64,000 nt of DNA from JAOZHU01 sp964632845 (GTDB lineage: Archaea > Thermoproteota > Bathyarchaeia > Bathyarchaeales > Bathycorpusculaceae): contig CAZWDU010000001.1 in the NCBI GenBank assembly GCA_964632845.1, forward strand, positions 173,038 through 237,037, in the 5' to 3' direction. Every line of letters starts with the position of its first letter. Positions within the stretch are counted from its first letter, which is position 1. Under the pieces are notes generated by a model. It searched no databases, had not been told where the DNA came from, and saw nothing but the letters and a program-made list of their open reading frames with translations. The translations under genes and the position numbers were made by a program. Positions 17,255-25,425 of the stretch are shown here, one piece after another.

Positions 17255-17485
17255 ATGAGGACAAGAGTAACGCTTACCCTGCTGTTTGGGGTCATTCAGA
17301 TTTCACTAGCTTTTTCAGCGATGACTCTGGCGGGCGTTCTCTACCTTAATGTTTTTGATGTGCAATCTCTGTGGAATATACCTCAAGAAGCCGTAAATTT
17401 TCATTTAGCTATTCTTCTCACATTCGGCGTCTTCCTATTCGCCAGTGGACTATTCCTCATAAACGAATGGCGGGAAATACGTTAA
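17255..17485 (+). CDS. Small two-helix membrane protein upstream of the permease
   Basis: 76 residues from ATG 17255 (MRTRVTLTLLFG); the TTG at 17240 is almost at the predicted mRNA start. Two hydrophobic helices (about residues 7-32 and 47-69) flank a loop with NVFDVQSLWNIPQEAVN. The C terminus LINEWREIR is charged. It is 16 bases upstream of the permease GTG and on the same transcript. It could be an accessory subunit of that transporter or simply co-regulated; no named family recognised. Confidence 0.6.
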   Translation: MRTRVTLTLLFGVIQISLAFSAMTLAGVLYLNVFDVQSLWNIPQEAVNFHLAILLTFGVFLFASGLFLINEWREIR

Positions 17486-17501
17486 CAAGGAGCAAAAGCC
17501 T

Positions 17502-19052
17502 GTGAAAAAAAGAAACTTGGGATTACGCGGCATTGTGATGACGGGACTCAGCGGCGCTATAGGCTTTGAAATTTTCGTGTTAATGAATTATGCCTATTTT
17601 CACTTGGCAGGACCCGACTTAATCCTTGCCGTTTTACTGGCTGGAGTTGTAAACCTCGTAATCATGCTTAGCTACTGTGAACTTGGCGCGGCTATACCCG
17701 AAGTTGGCGGAGAATACACCTACATAAAAACCGCCTACGGAAAATACGTTGCCTTCATAGCCGGCTGTTTCAGATGGCTTGCAAGCGTCTTTGGCGCTGC
17801 GCTAGCTGCGGTGACTTTCGTTATACAACTTGCATATCTCTTCTCATTCATCTCCCCAGATGCCCAAAACCTGATTCTAGCACAAGCATCACTAATAGCG
17901 GCGCTCGTCGTTATAGCCTACGGAGCTTTAGAAGTTAAAGGAGTGAAACAACTTGGAAACATCATAGTTTACGCATTGATAATTCTGTTTTTAAGTTTAA
18001 TAACCGGCGGCTTAGTTCATGGATTGGGACAAACAGAAGCCCTCACGAAACCTTTACTTGAAAGTTTCTCAGGAGTTTTCGCGGCAGCAGTTTACGTTTT
18101 CCCGATGTTCTTTGGAATGAGAGCAATCATAGCAGTTGCTGCCACAGCAAAACGACCTGCAAAAGACATCCCCCGAGGCTTACTGATAACTGGATTGCTG
18201 ATAATTCCACTCTACGTTTTAATTGCCTACGTAACAGTAGCAGCAGCCCCACCTGCAGGGACAACGCTGTCAATCCCGCTTTTAGGATACACAGCTGAAA
18301 CAATATTCGGCACCGCTGGAGGAATACTGTTCGCAATTGCTGGAATGGCAGCATGCTTATCAGGGTTAGGAACAGCCCTCACCGTTCAATCAAGCATAGC
18401 GCGGGGAATGAGCAGAGACGGTTACTTTCCCAAGATTCTGCTCGCAGTACATTCACGCTTCAGAACGCACTACATTGCAGTTATCGTAGGGGCACTTTTC
18501 ATCACACTGCTGAGCACAGTAGGCGCCGTACCCTTTCTTGGATACGCCGCAAGCTTCGGGTCACTCATTGTTTTCGCATTAGTCAATCTTTCCTTAATCA
18601 AGTTAAGGAAGACAAAACCCTATTTGGACAGACCGTTCAAAACTCCACTTTACCCGCTTACACCCATATTGGGCGTAGTTCTTTCAGTCGCGCTGCTGAT
18701 TGTTCCCTCCTTAATTGGCGACGCTAACGCAGCAGACGCGTTAATATCAGGCATCGGGTTAACCGCAATAGTGATTGGAACATATTACCTCAGAATGGCA
18801 GGGCGTTCCCGTCTTCAGATAGCAGCAGGCGGCATCGGCTTAGGTACAGGCATTTTAACAGCCGTACTCGCCATAATATCAGAAGCAGGCTTAATAACGT
18901 CCATATTGCCCTTCATATCAAACTACATCCTGCTTGTGCTCAGCATTGTGCTCATCATAAGTGGCTTTTTAAATTTTAATGCGGGTACTAAACCAAAAGA
19001 AAAGAAGGCAACTGAGCAGCAAAGTGAGCAGGAGAAAACCACTACTTCATAG
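17502..19052 (+). CDS. APC-superfamily amino-acid permease
   Basis: A 516-residue polytopic protein with about 12 hydrophobic helices. The first helix begins GIVMTGLSGAIGFEIFV, matching the unwound GxG-type substrate and sodium-binding segment of APC/LeuT-fold carriers. SYCELGAAIPEVGGEYTY is the helix-2 family signature, and FRWLASVFGAALA follows. The C-terminal tail (about residues 495-516) is hydrophilic and rich in Lys, Glu and Gln. Likely an amino-acid/proton or sodium symporter or exchanger in the cytoplasmic membrane; the substrate is unknown. Start GTG at 17502 with AAGGAG about 10 bases upstream. Its 3' end overlaps the convergent coiled-coil gene by 11 bases. Confidence 0.88.
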   Translation: MKKRNLGLRGIVMTGLSGAIGFEIFVLMNYAYFHLAGPDLILAVLLAGVVNLVIMLSYCELGAAIPEVGGEYTYIKTAYGKYVAFIAGCFRWLASVFGAALAAVTFVIQLAYLFSFISPDAQNLILAQASLIAALVVIAYGALEVKGVKQLGNIIVYALIILFLSLITGGLVHGLGQTEALTKPLLESFSGVFAAAVYVFPMFFGMRAIIAVAATAKRPAKDIPRGLLITGLLIIPLYVLIAYVTVAAAPPAGTTLSIPLLGYTAETIFGTAGGILFAIAGMAACLSGLGTALTVQSSIARGMSRDGYFPKILLAVHSRFRTHYIAVIVGALFITLLSTVGAVPFLGYAASFGSLIVFALVNLSLIKLRKTKPYLDRPFKTPLYPLTPILGVVLSVALLIVPSLIGDANAADALISGIGLTAIVIGTYYLRMAGRSRLQIAAGGIGLGTGILTAVLAIISEAGLITSILPFISNYILLVLSIVLIISGFLNFNAGTKPKEKKATEQQSEQEKTTTS

Positions 19053-20676
19053 TTTGGTTGAAGGATTTCCATTCCTGCTCCGATAACCAGCCATCTGCTT
19101 GCAGCTTGTCCAAACCTGATGCAATAGACTGCTTCAAGTTTTCAACATCTAACAGGTCAGCCTTGCGGCAAGCGTCATTAATTTCGCGGCCAAACACAAC
19201 ATCTTCCCCCAATAGAACGACAAACTTGTTTAGAGTGAAAATTATTTGCTTGGAACGCGGCTGAAATAGCTGGCTAATTTTCACCTTGCCCATTGCGCTT
19301 TTCAATTTTGTGCTGACGCCTACACTGCCCACGAATGCAGGAGCAAAAAACGTGTACCGCATATTTGCTCCAGCCTGATAGCGAACCAAGTAGAAAGGCA
19401 TGTGAATTAGGGCTGGCGTATCCTTTTTCTGTTGAACGCCCAAATTGTCAAATTCTGCAATGGTTGCTTCCCTCATTTTTGCCAGCTGGTCAATCTGTTT
19501 GATAATGTTGGCAGTTAGTTCCTCAAGCTTCTCCATTTCTTTCTGGAAAATGCTTATTTCAGCGTCACGTGAAGACTCGATTGCCATCAAGTCCTTTGAA
19601 GCTTCCTTGATTTTCGCATCGTTTTCTGACTTCAGTTTAAAAATTGCCTGTTTTTTGTTTTCTTCAATTTCCTTGATTTTTTCTGTAAGCTCCTTAGTTT
19701 TCTTGCTAATGTCCGGAATTTCTTTTTTCAGTTCGTTTCGTTTTTCTTTCCATTTTTGCTCGCTAACATCATCTTTGTTGATTTCAGCGGTTTTTATTTC
19801 CGCCTCGCAATGTTCGATTTCAGCGGTAAGTTGCTCTTTTGTTTTTTCTAATGTAATAATCTCTTTTTGCGCAGCCAAATTTTCCTGTTCAAACTGGTTT
19901 GAAGCATCTGTAATTTTTTCTGTGTATTCCTTGTTTATTTTGGCAGTTAGTTTTTCCAAGGCAGCTTTGGCAGCTTTGATTGGTTTGCTGAATTTTTCTT
20001 CGGTTTCCTTCGCTTCTTTGCGAAGCGCGTCCAAAAAGTCTTTGGTTTTAAGGTTCAGGAGCTTAATTAGTCCGTTCAGTTCTGTTACGTCCCCGAGGAA
20101 TTTTGACTGCAAGTCTCCCAGTTTTTTCGTCATCGACAGAATTGCGGCTTCATCTTTAGCTGGGGAAACTAGTACGCTGTCAACTACAGGAGGCTCAGTC
20201 GTTGCGGCTTCATTTGAATACGGCATGAATTCTTTCAGGAAGTCTGCGTCTGTTATGAGCCCATCAATAACTTCTGTTTCTTCGCTACCTGTAACTTGGA
20301 AGTAATTGAGGTTGTTTGAGAGGAAAGTTGCATATGCCTGACGGGTTTCGGAGCGGACTTTCAGTTCATCCCTGAAAACTTTGAAGTCAGGCAAAACTGA
20401 GTAGGGTATAGAGTGCGAAGCAATGTTCAACCCGTCCACAAGAAGGACTAAATTTTCAAAGGAAGCTACCCAAAAAGGATAATACACCTCTGCTATGAAA
20501 ACCAACTTTTCTGGAGGTCGCTTCTTGAAAAATCCTCCACCTTTATCTCTATCCAACTCGGCTAAACAGTAAACCGCGGCTCGTTCAGCATCCTTTGTAA
20601 AAGGCTCCTCGCTTGCTTGAGTGAGAGTCGCAAAGGGAAGAAGAGATTTTTCGTTTTTTCGCTGCACGGTCTTCAA
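19042..20676 (-). CDS. Long coiled-coil protein, unknown function
   Basis: 544 residues in three parts. The N-terminal domain (about 1-165) has mixed composition with FIAEVYYPFWVASFENLVLLVDGLN. A very long Lys/Glu-rich coiled coil runs from about 180 to 425. The C-terminal globular part (about 430-544) contains MPFYLVRYQAGANMRYTFFAPAFVG and ends with SEQEWKSFNQTMK, a helix resembling SHOCT-type short domains. No membrane helix or Walker motif is visible, which argues against SMC or Rad50. Start TTG at 20676, with a TATA-like box at 20711-20720. Probably a structural or scaffold protein; function unknown. Confidence 0.65.
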   Translation of the reverse strand: MKTVQRKNEKSLLPFATLTQASEEPFTKDAERAAVYCLAELDRDKGGGFFKKRPPEKLVFIAEVYYPFWVASFENLVLLVDGLNIASHSIPYSVLPDFKVFRDELKVRSETRQAYATFLSNNLNYFQVTGSEETEVIDGLITDADFLKEFMPYSNEAATTEPPVVDSVLVSPAKDEAAILSMTKKLGDLQSKFLGDVTELNGLIKLLNLKTKDFLDALRKEAKETEEKFSKPIKAAKAALEKLTAKINKEYTEKITDASNQFEQENLAAQKEIITLEKTKEQLTAEIEHCEAEIKTAEINKDDVSEQKWKEKRNELKKEIPDISKKTKELTEKIKEIEENKKQAIFKLKSENDAKIKEASKDLMAIESSRDAEISIFQKEMEKLEELTANIIKQIDQLAKMREATIAEFDNLGVQQKKDTPALIHMPFYLVRYQAGANMRYTFFAPAFVGSVGVSTKLKSAMGKVKISQLFQPRSKQIIFTLNKFVVLLGEDVVFGREINDACRKADLLDVENLKQSIASGLDKLQADGWLSEQEWKSFNQTMK

Positions 20677-20710
20677 CCAGTCTTACTAGATTTATTCTAT
20701 TTTAAAGGGC

Positions 20711-20720
20711 GATTTATAAC
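20711..20720 (-). promoter_or_regulatory. TATA box of the coiled-coil gene
   Basis: GTTATAAATC on the minus strand predicts initiation near 20690, about 14 bases before the TTG start. Confidence 0.45.
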
Positions 20721-20821
20721 TTCCGAATATTCCAGAAAGTAAAAAAATGCCTGTATTAAGAAAAAATTTAACTGGGCATAACGCCTATGCTATTTTGAAG
20801 TCAGTTTGGTAGGTGTACTGA

Positions 20822-21160
20822 GTGGCAGAGAATAAAGAAAAAGAGGAGATTATAGTTAAAGCGCCTTCCAAACCAGTGGTTTCTCCAGAGAAAAAGGCAG
20901 AAAGGACCCTTGAGAAATCTTTAGAAGAAGAGAGGTTTGACCTCCTTAAGGGTTCAAATGAGTTTGGAGCATATTTTGGCGTTGCCGTTGTCGCTGTCGG
21001 AATTTTGTTGTTGATAATTTTTGCCTACGTAAGCCTCAGTGGTCAAGCAGGACTGCTTGTTTTGTCGTCTAACTCTACAATGTTCAGCATGTTCCTGTGG
21101 CTTTTTGTAGGGCTGTTAAACATCATCGGCGGTTTCCTTCTGATTGGAAACGAAAGTTAA
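20822..21160 (+). CDS. Small membrane protein with charged N terminus, unknown
   Basis: 112 residues starting at GTG 20822. The first 47 residues are strongly charged (Lys, Glu) and probably cytoplasmic or coiled. Two hydrophobic helices follow (about 49-73 with YFGVAVVAVGILLLIIF, and 86-108 with MFLWLFVGLLNIIGGFLLIG). The second helix ends in a pattern nearly shared with the neighbouring convergent gene's last helix (GILDVICGFLLF), suggesting the two are distant relatives. No named family recognised. Confidence 0.55.
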   Translation: MAENKEKEEIIVKAPSKPVVSPEKKAERTLEKSLEEERFDLLKGSNEFGAYFGVAVVAVGILLLIIFAYVSLSGQAGLLVLSSNSTMFSMFLWLFVGLLNIIGGFLLIGNES

Positions 21161-21167
21161 AACGCTG

Positions 21168-21380
21168 TTACTTTTTTCGAAATAAGAGAAAACCACAAAT
21201 AACATCTAAGATGCCCACGATTGCTGTGGTGGCAATTATCAGCTCGTTTGGTATTATGCTTTCAAGGTTTGCTGTTTTGGTGGTTGTTAGCAACGCGAGG
21301 ATTAACAGCAGTACCCCTGTGAAAAAAACGAATCCGCCTATGGCTATTTTAAGCCGTTGAGTAAGTGAAAAGTACGGCAT
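21168..21380 (-). CDS. Small two-helix membrane protein, unknown
   Basis: 70 residues with two hydrophobic helices (about 10-34 and 45-66) and a C-terminal FRKK. It converges on the gene at 20822, only 7 bases away, and has a similar helix pair and a similar closing pattern (I-x-D/N-x-I-x-G-F-L-L). The pair may descend from one small membrane family. Function unknown; short length keeps the confidence moderate. Confidence 0.5.
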   Translation of the reverse strand: MPYFSLTQRLKIAIGGFVFFTGVLLLILALLTTTKTANLESIIPNELIIATTAIVGILDVICGFLLFRKK

Positions 21381-21461
21381 CGCTTTCCCGCTATTCAGTA
21401 ATGCCTATGCTCAAGATAACGTTTTTGCTCTTTTGGTTGTTAAGGAGATGCTGTTTATAAA

Positions 21462-22478
21462 ATGGTTTCCACTAGTTCTATGCTTAAAAAATGGGCATGG
21501 ACGCGTGAAAGTGTCTTGGAAGAGTTAGTGCCACCTTCGCTGTTACAAGCGTTAAGGAAGCAAAGATACCATCTTGTGGGCAGGCATTCAGCGGTTAAAC
21601 GGTGCAAGTGGCTCTACGAAGCGATAGTCCACGGCAGAACCTGTTACAAGCAGAAGTTTTATGGAATAAAATCGCATCAGTGCATCCAAATGTCTCCCTC
21701 GCTTTTTTACTGCACGCAACAATGCCTGTTTTGCTGGAGAGCACAGAACGGCGACTTACAAATCACGTGGGACGAACTGAAACTGCCCGATTGGGATTCT
21801 CCGGGAGACATCGTGCAGGGCAGCCTGAAGGCACAGGACAGAATCTTAAGCGGGTACAAAGGCAACTCGCAAGCGAACCCGCAAAAGCTTAGAGAAGCTT
21901 TAACGCCGAGGCACGTTGCCATAAGCTTAACGGGAGAACCGACGCTTTACGCGCCACTTGGTGAACTGCTCCGCGCATTTCGCGCCAAAGGGTTTACCAC
22001 GTTTCTCGTGTCCAATGGCACATTGCCCAGTAAACTTGCCGAGTTAGGTGAAGAGCCGACGCAGTTGTACATTTCTGTTTGTGCGCCCGATGAGGAGGTG
22101 TTTAAGCGTGTTTGCCGTCCTCAAGTTCCCAGTGCGTGGGCCAAGTTGAATGAGACGCTTGGTTTTCTGCAGAGTTTCCGCTGTCCCACTGTAACCCGCA
22201 TTACGCTGGTTAAAGACCGCAACATGATAAACGTAGAGGGCTATGCGAAGCTTGTTGAAAAGGCGAATCCAACGTACATTGAGGCGAAAGCGTACATGCA
22301 TATTGGTTTTTCGACGTTGCGGTTGGGTTATGAAGCGATGCCTTCTCATAAGGAAGTGCACGGGTTTGCGGCGAGTTTAGCTGAGCTGACGGGCTACAGG
22401 GTTATTGATGAGGCTCCTGAGAGTCGAGTGGTATTGTTAAGCAGACGCGAGAAACCTATACGCTTCACTGCTCCTTAA
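21462..22478 (+). CDS. taw1: tRNA 4-demethylwyosine synthase (radical SAM)
   Basis: Converts N1-methylguanosine-37 of tRNA-Phe and pyruvate into 4-demethylwyosine. The radical SAM cluster is Cys84-x3-Cys88-x2-Cys91 (CTQQCLFC). Three upstream cysteines at 48, 61 and 74 keep the 13-residue spacing that in archaeal TYW1 binds the second 4Fe-4S cluster, and the gap of ten to the SAM motif also matches. The segments ISLTGEPTLY, LVSNGTLP and EAKAYMHIG fit the barrel. Length (338) is normal. It acts after Trm5, encoded at 15541. Start ATG 21462; ATG 21480 is an alternative. Confidence 0.93.
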   Translation: MVSTSSMLKKWAWTRESVLEELVPPSLLQALRKQRYHLVGRHSAVKRCKWLYEAIVHGRTCYKQKFYGIKSHQCIQMSPSLFYCTQQCLFCWRAQNGDLQITWDELKLPDWDSPGDIVQGSLKAQDRILSGYKGNSQANPQKLREALTPRHVAISLTGEPTLYAPLGELLRAFRAKGFTTFLVSNGTLPSKLAELGEEPTQLYISVCAPDEEVFKRVCRPQVPSAWAKLNETLGFLQSFRCPTVTRITLVKDRNMINVEGYAKLVEKANPTYIEAKAYMHIGFSTLRLGYEAMPSHKEVHGFAASLAELTGYRVIDEAPESRVVLLSRREKPIRFTAP

Positions 22479-22532
22479 AGCCACATGCCGACGGCATTTT
22501 TAAGAAGACAATAAATAATCACTCCGCGTCTT

Positions 22533-23216
22533 ATGATAATGTGCGGTGAAAGAAGTTTGGCGTCTCTGAAACCTGTTCTGAACAAAGTGAAAAAAGAGCT
22601 CATGCAGAAGGACAAGGTGCGGGAAAACACCCATGAAAAAATGCGGAAAGCCACAAGCCTTTCTAAACAGGCGATACTGCGCATTCACCAAAAAAAGTTC
22701 GACGAAGCCAAAAAACTGCTTGAAAACGCCACTGCAGCCATCTCGCAGCTTCAAAACTCAGCGGAAGCTTACCCTGAGATTGTTTACGGCGGCATGTTCA
22801 GCGCGGCACTTCAAGAGTACGCAGAAGCCAACATATTCCTGAAGCTGATTGAGGAATCACGGTTTGTCTCGCCCAAGGAAATTAACGTGCCCGCGGTTGA
22901 CTACGTATTGGGTTTAGCCGACGCCATAGGCGAGTACAGACGGTTGACTTTAGATGCCCTGCGCGAAGGAAACGTGACGAAAGGCGAAAAATGCTTGGAA
23001 CTCATGGATGAAATATACGTTGAGTTGATGGGCATGGATGAGGCATACGTGCTTGTGCCGGGGCTTAGAAGAAAATGTGATGTTGCACGAAAAATCATCG
23101 AAATCACCCGAGGCGACATCACTCAAGAAGTACGCAGAAAAGCACTGGAAGATTACTTGAAGCGTTTTGAACACGCGCAAGCGAAGAAGCGACAGCCTCG
23201 CAAAGGTCCACACTAA
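22533..23216 (+). CDS. Translin-family RNA-binding protein
   Basis: 227 mainly helical residues with the archaeal translin (COG2178) pattern: SLSKQAILRIHQKKFDEAKKLL, VDYVLGLADAIGEYRRLTLDAL, a MDEIYVELM helix, and the C-terminal PGLRRKCDVARKIIEITRGD that closes the fold. Translins form octameric barrels that bind nucleic acid; the TRAX partner contributes RNase activity in eukaryotes and some archaea. A TATA-like ATAAATAATC (22511-22520) places the mRNA start at or beside the ATG, so the transcript may be leaderless. The stop overlaps the next start as TAATG. Confidence 0.85.
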   Translation: MIMCGERSLASLKPVLNKVKKELMQKDKVRENTHEKMRKATSLSKQAILRIHQKKFDEAKKLLENATAAISQLQNSAEAYPEIVYGGMFSAALQEYAEANIFLKLIEESRFVSPKEINVPAVDYVLGLADAIGEYRRLTLDALREGNVTKGEKCLELMDEIYVELMGMDEAYVLVPGLRRKCDVARKIIEITRGDITQEVRRKALEDYLKRFEHAQAKKRQPRKGPH

Positions 23217-23902
23217 TGACCACGACTTCCACCACGCTACGCAATTTTTCAATAACAAAAGCCCATAACGCGCAAGTATGTTTGTCCAAGAAGATAATTC
23301 AAGAAGACAGGTTACCCCAGAAAGTCCGCCTTGTCGCAGGCGTGGACGCAGCGTATGCTGGCGAATCAGCCATAGGCGCAGCCGCAGTTTTAGACTACAC
23401 ATCACTTAAGCTGGTGGAACAGCAAATAGCCACATGCCACGTGCGGTTTCCGTACGTGTCCACTTTGTTTTCCTTCAGAGAAATCCCGCCCGCAGTGGCA
23501 TGCGTTAAAAAGCTGAAGCGGCAGCCTGACGTTTTCCTCGTCGACGGACAAGGCTTAGCACACCCGTACAGATGCGGCTTTGCAAGCCATCTGGGAGTGG
23601 TGCTGGGCAAACCGACAATTGGCGTGGCAAAAAGCAGGTTGACTGGCAAGCCTACGGTGATTGACGGCGATGTGTTTTTGGTTGACAACGACCAAATCAT
23701 AGGCGCAGTGGTCACAACGAAAGAAAACGTCAAACCTGTCTACGTCAGCGTCGGTCATTTGGTGTCGCTGGAGACCGCTGTGAAAATCGTGAAGCACTGC
23801 GTGCTCCACAGTCGAATACCTGAACCGATTCTGCAAGCGCACAAGATAGCCACGGCGGAAAGACAACGGTTCGGTCAACATGTGCAGTTGCAGAAAATTT
23901 AA
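23216..23902 (+). CDS. nfi: Endonuclease V
   Basis: Cleaves DNA near deaminated bases, especially hypoxanthine, and RNA inosine in some species. The metal-binding triad is visible: Asp44 in VAGVDAAYAG, Glu89 in SFREIPP and Asp110 in FLVDGQG. The strand-separating wedge equivalent FPYVS is at 78-82, and GLAHPYRCGFASHLGV is the family signature. Length of 228 is normal. Translationally coupled to the translin gene (TAATG), a pairing that suggests a nucleic-acid quality-control operon. Confidence 0.93.
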   Translation: MTTTSTTLRNFSITKAHNAQVCLSKKIIQEDRLPQKVRLVAGVDAAYAGESAIGAAAVLDYTSLKLVEQQIATCHVRFPYVSTLFSFREIPPAVACVKKLKRQPDVFLVDGQGLAHPYRCGFASHLGVVLGKPTIGVAKSRLTGKPTVIDGDVFLVDNDQIIGAVVTTKENVKPVYVSVGHLVSLETAVKIVKHCVLHSRIPEPILQAHKIATAERQRFGQHVQLQKI

Positions 23903-23944
23903 TAGTTTTATCCGCGTGAAAGCTCAGTGGATGGTGCTGGAGAA

Positions 23945-24271
23945 ATGGAGATTCCCTTTGAGGACTTTCAAAAGTTGGATTTGCGCGTAGGCAAGATAAC
24001 CGAGGCAAACCAGATTCCAAATTCAAGAAACCTTATACGGATGATGGTGGATTTCGGAACAGAGCAAAGGCAGGCAGTGGCTGGGCTCTTGCAGTGGTAC
24101 AAGCCTGAGGATTTAGTGGGCAAAAAATGCGTGTTCATACTTAATCTTCAGAGGCGCAAGATGATGGGCGTGGAGTCTCAGTGCATGATTTTTGCTGCTG
24201 AAGACGAGGCGGGCAACGTGGTGGTGGTGCAGCCTGAGAAGGACATCGCTGAAGGCAGCAGAATTCGCTGA
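23945..24271 (+). CDS. tRNA-binding OB-fold protein (MetRS beta-like / CsaA-like)
   Basis: 108 residues from ATG 23945; GTG 23927 would add six. The whole protein is one EMAPII/Trbp111-type OB domain: FQKLDLRVGKITEANQIPNS is the strand-one signature, followed by GKKCVFILNLQRRKMMGVES and the family's SQCMIFAAEDE. Such stand-alone domains dimerise and bind tRNA elbows nonspecifically, either as a beta subunit of archaeal MetRS or as a chaperone-like CsaA. No MetRS gene is in the window, so its partner is unknown. Confidence 0.85.
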   Translation: MEIPFEDFQKLDLRVGKITEANQIPNSRNLIRMMVDFGTEQRQAVAGLLQWYKPEDLVGKKCVFILNLQRRKMMGVESQCMIFAAEDEAGNVVVVQPEKDIAEGSRIR

Positions 24272-24426
24272 TTCTGAACCCACCTGACGTTATTTTCTGT
24301 TCTGATTAACCTCCTCTAGTTTTCAGTTTTCTTTTTGCGGCGTCAAACATCCGCGAACCATCATGCAAAAAGTAAATTAGGAATGCATCACACGTTAACT
24401 GTGACCTTTGCAACGAAGGGATACTT

Positions 24427-25425
24427 ATGGCAGCAACCGAAGAAACATTAATGTGGGTTGAAAAGTACCGCCCGAAGAACTTGGATGAAATAGTGGACTT
24501 ACGCGACATCGTGGACAGCCTCAAAGCGTTTATGAAAAACCCAAAGACAATGCCACACTTACTCTTGGCGGGCATACCTGGCACTGGAAAAACCACAGTC
24601 GCACTGTGCATCGCCCGCGAACTGTTTGGCGAAAACTGGAGAACCTTCACGTTAGAGCTGAACGCGTCTGACGAAAGGGGCATTGACACTGTGCGTGAAA
24701 GAATCAAGGATTTCTCACGTTACAGTAGAGCAGCGTTCGGCGACGTACCCTTTGCGCTCATAATTCTTGATGAGAGCGACCAGATGACTGGACCCGCACA
24801 AACGGCGCTGAGGCGAATAATGGAAACCAGTTCCCGAACAAGCCGATTCATACTCATATGCAACTACTCAGCCAAAATCATCGAACCCATTCAAAGCCGT
24901 TGCGCCATATTCCGCTTCTCAAAACTTGACAAAAAAGCCATGGTAGAGCATCTGGAATTTATCGCTAAAAACGAGAAAGTAACCCTGTCACCTAAAGCCG
25001 CGGAAATGCTTGTTGAGTATTCTGAAGGCGACCTCAGACACGCGATAAACTCTTTGCAGACCGCTGCTGTATTCAGGAACGGCGTGGTGGATGAGAAAAC
25101 GGTTCTACAAGTGGTTGGCGAAGCTAGCCCACAGCAGGTTCAGATGATGCTGAACAAAGCGTTGAACGGCGACTTCATTGAAGCAAGAAAAATGATGTAC
25201 GATCTGATTGGCTCCTATGGTTTTTCGGGTTCAGAAATAATCCGCCAGATGCAGCGGGAACTGCTTAAGCTTTCGTATGTGTCCCCTGAGGAAAAAGCGG
25301 AGCTATCAAACATAATCGGCGAGTACGATTACCGCCTCACCCAAGGCGCAAACAGCGACATACAACTAAGCGCGTTGCTGGCGCAATTCGCAAAAGTTGG
25401 CAAGAAAAAAGGGGAAACTAATTGA
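24427..25425 (+). CDS. rfcS: Replication factor C small subunit
   Basis: An AAA+ clamp-loader subunit, 332 residues. Walker A is AGIPGTGKTT (48-57; many relatives have AGPPGTGKTT), Walker B is LIILDESDQM with DESD 115-118, sensor 1 is FILICNYSAKII, and the arginine-finger SRC motif is at 157-159. A helical collar domain follows from about residue 230. Four copies with one RfcL load PCNA at primer ends. It is coupled to rfcL: the rfcL TTG start overlaps the stop TGA. Confidence 0.95.
   Translation: MAATEETLMWVEKYRPKNLDEIVDLRDIVDSLKAFMKNPKTMPHLLLAGIPGTGKTTVALCIARELFGENWRTFTLELNASDERGIDTVRERIKDFSRYSRAAFGDVPFALIILDESDQMTGPAQTALRRIMETSSRTSRFILICNYSAKIIEPIQSRCAIFRFSKLDKKAMVEHLEFIAKNEKVTLSPKAAEMLVEYSEGDLRHAINSLQTAAVFRNGVVDEKTVLQVVGEASPQQVQMMLNKALNGDFIEARKMMYDLIGSYGFSGSEIIRQMQRELLKLSYVSPEEKAELSNIIGEYDYRLTQGANSDIQLSALLAQFAKVGKKKGETN

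Noticed and set aside
19445..20305. 286-codon plus-strand frame opposite the coiled-coil gene
   Set aside because: It is Ser- and Phe-rich, as expected for the antisense of Lys/Glu-rich coiled-coil codons, and lacks a promoter or ribosome site.
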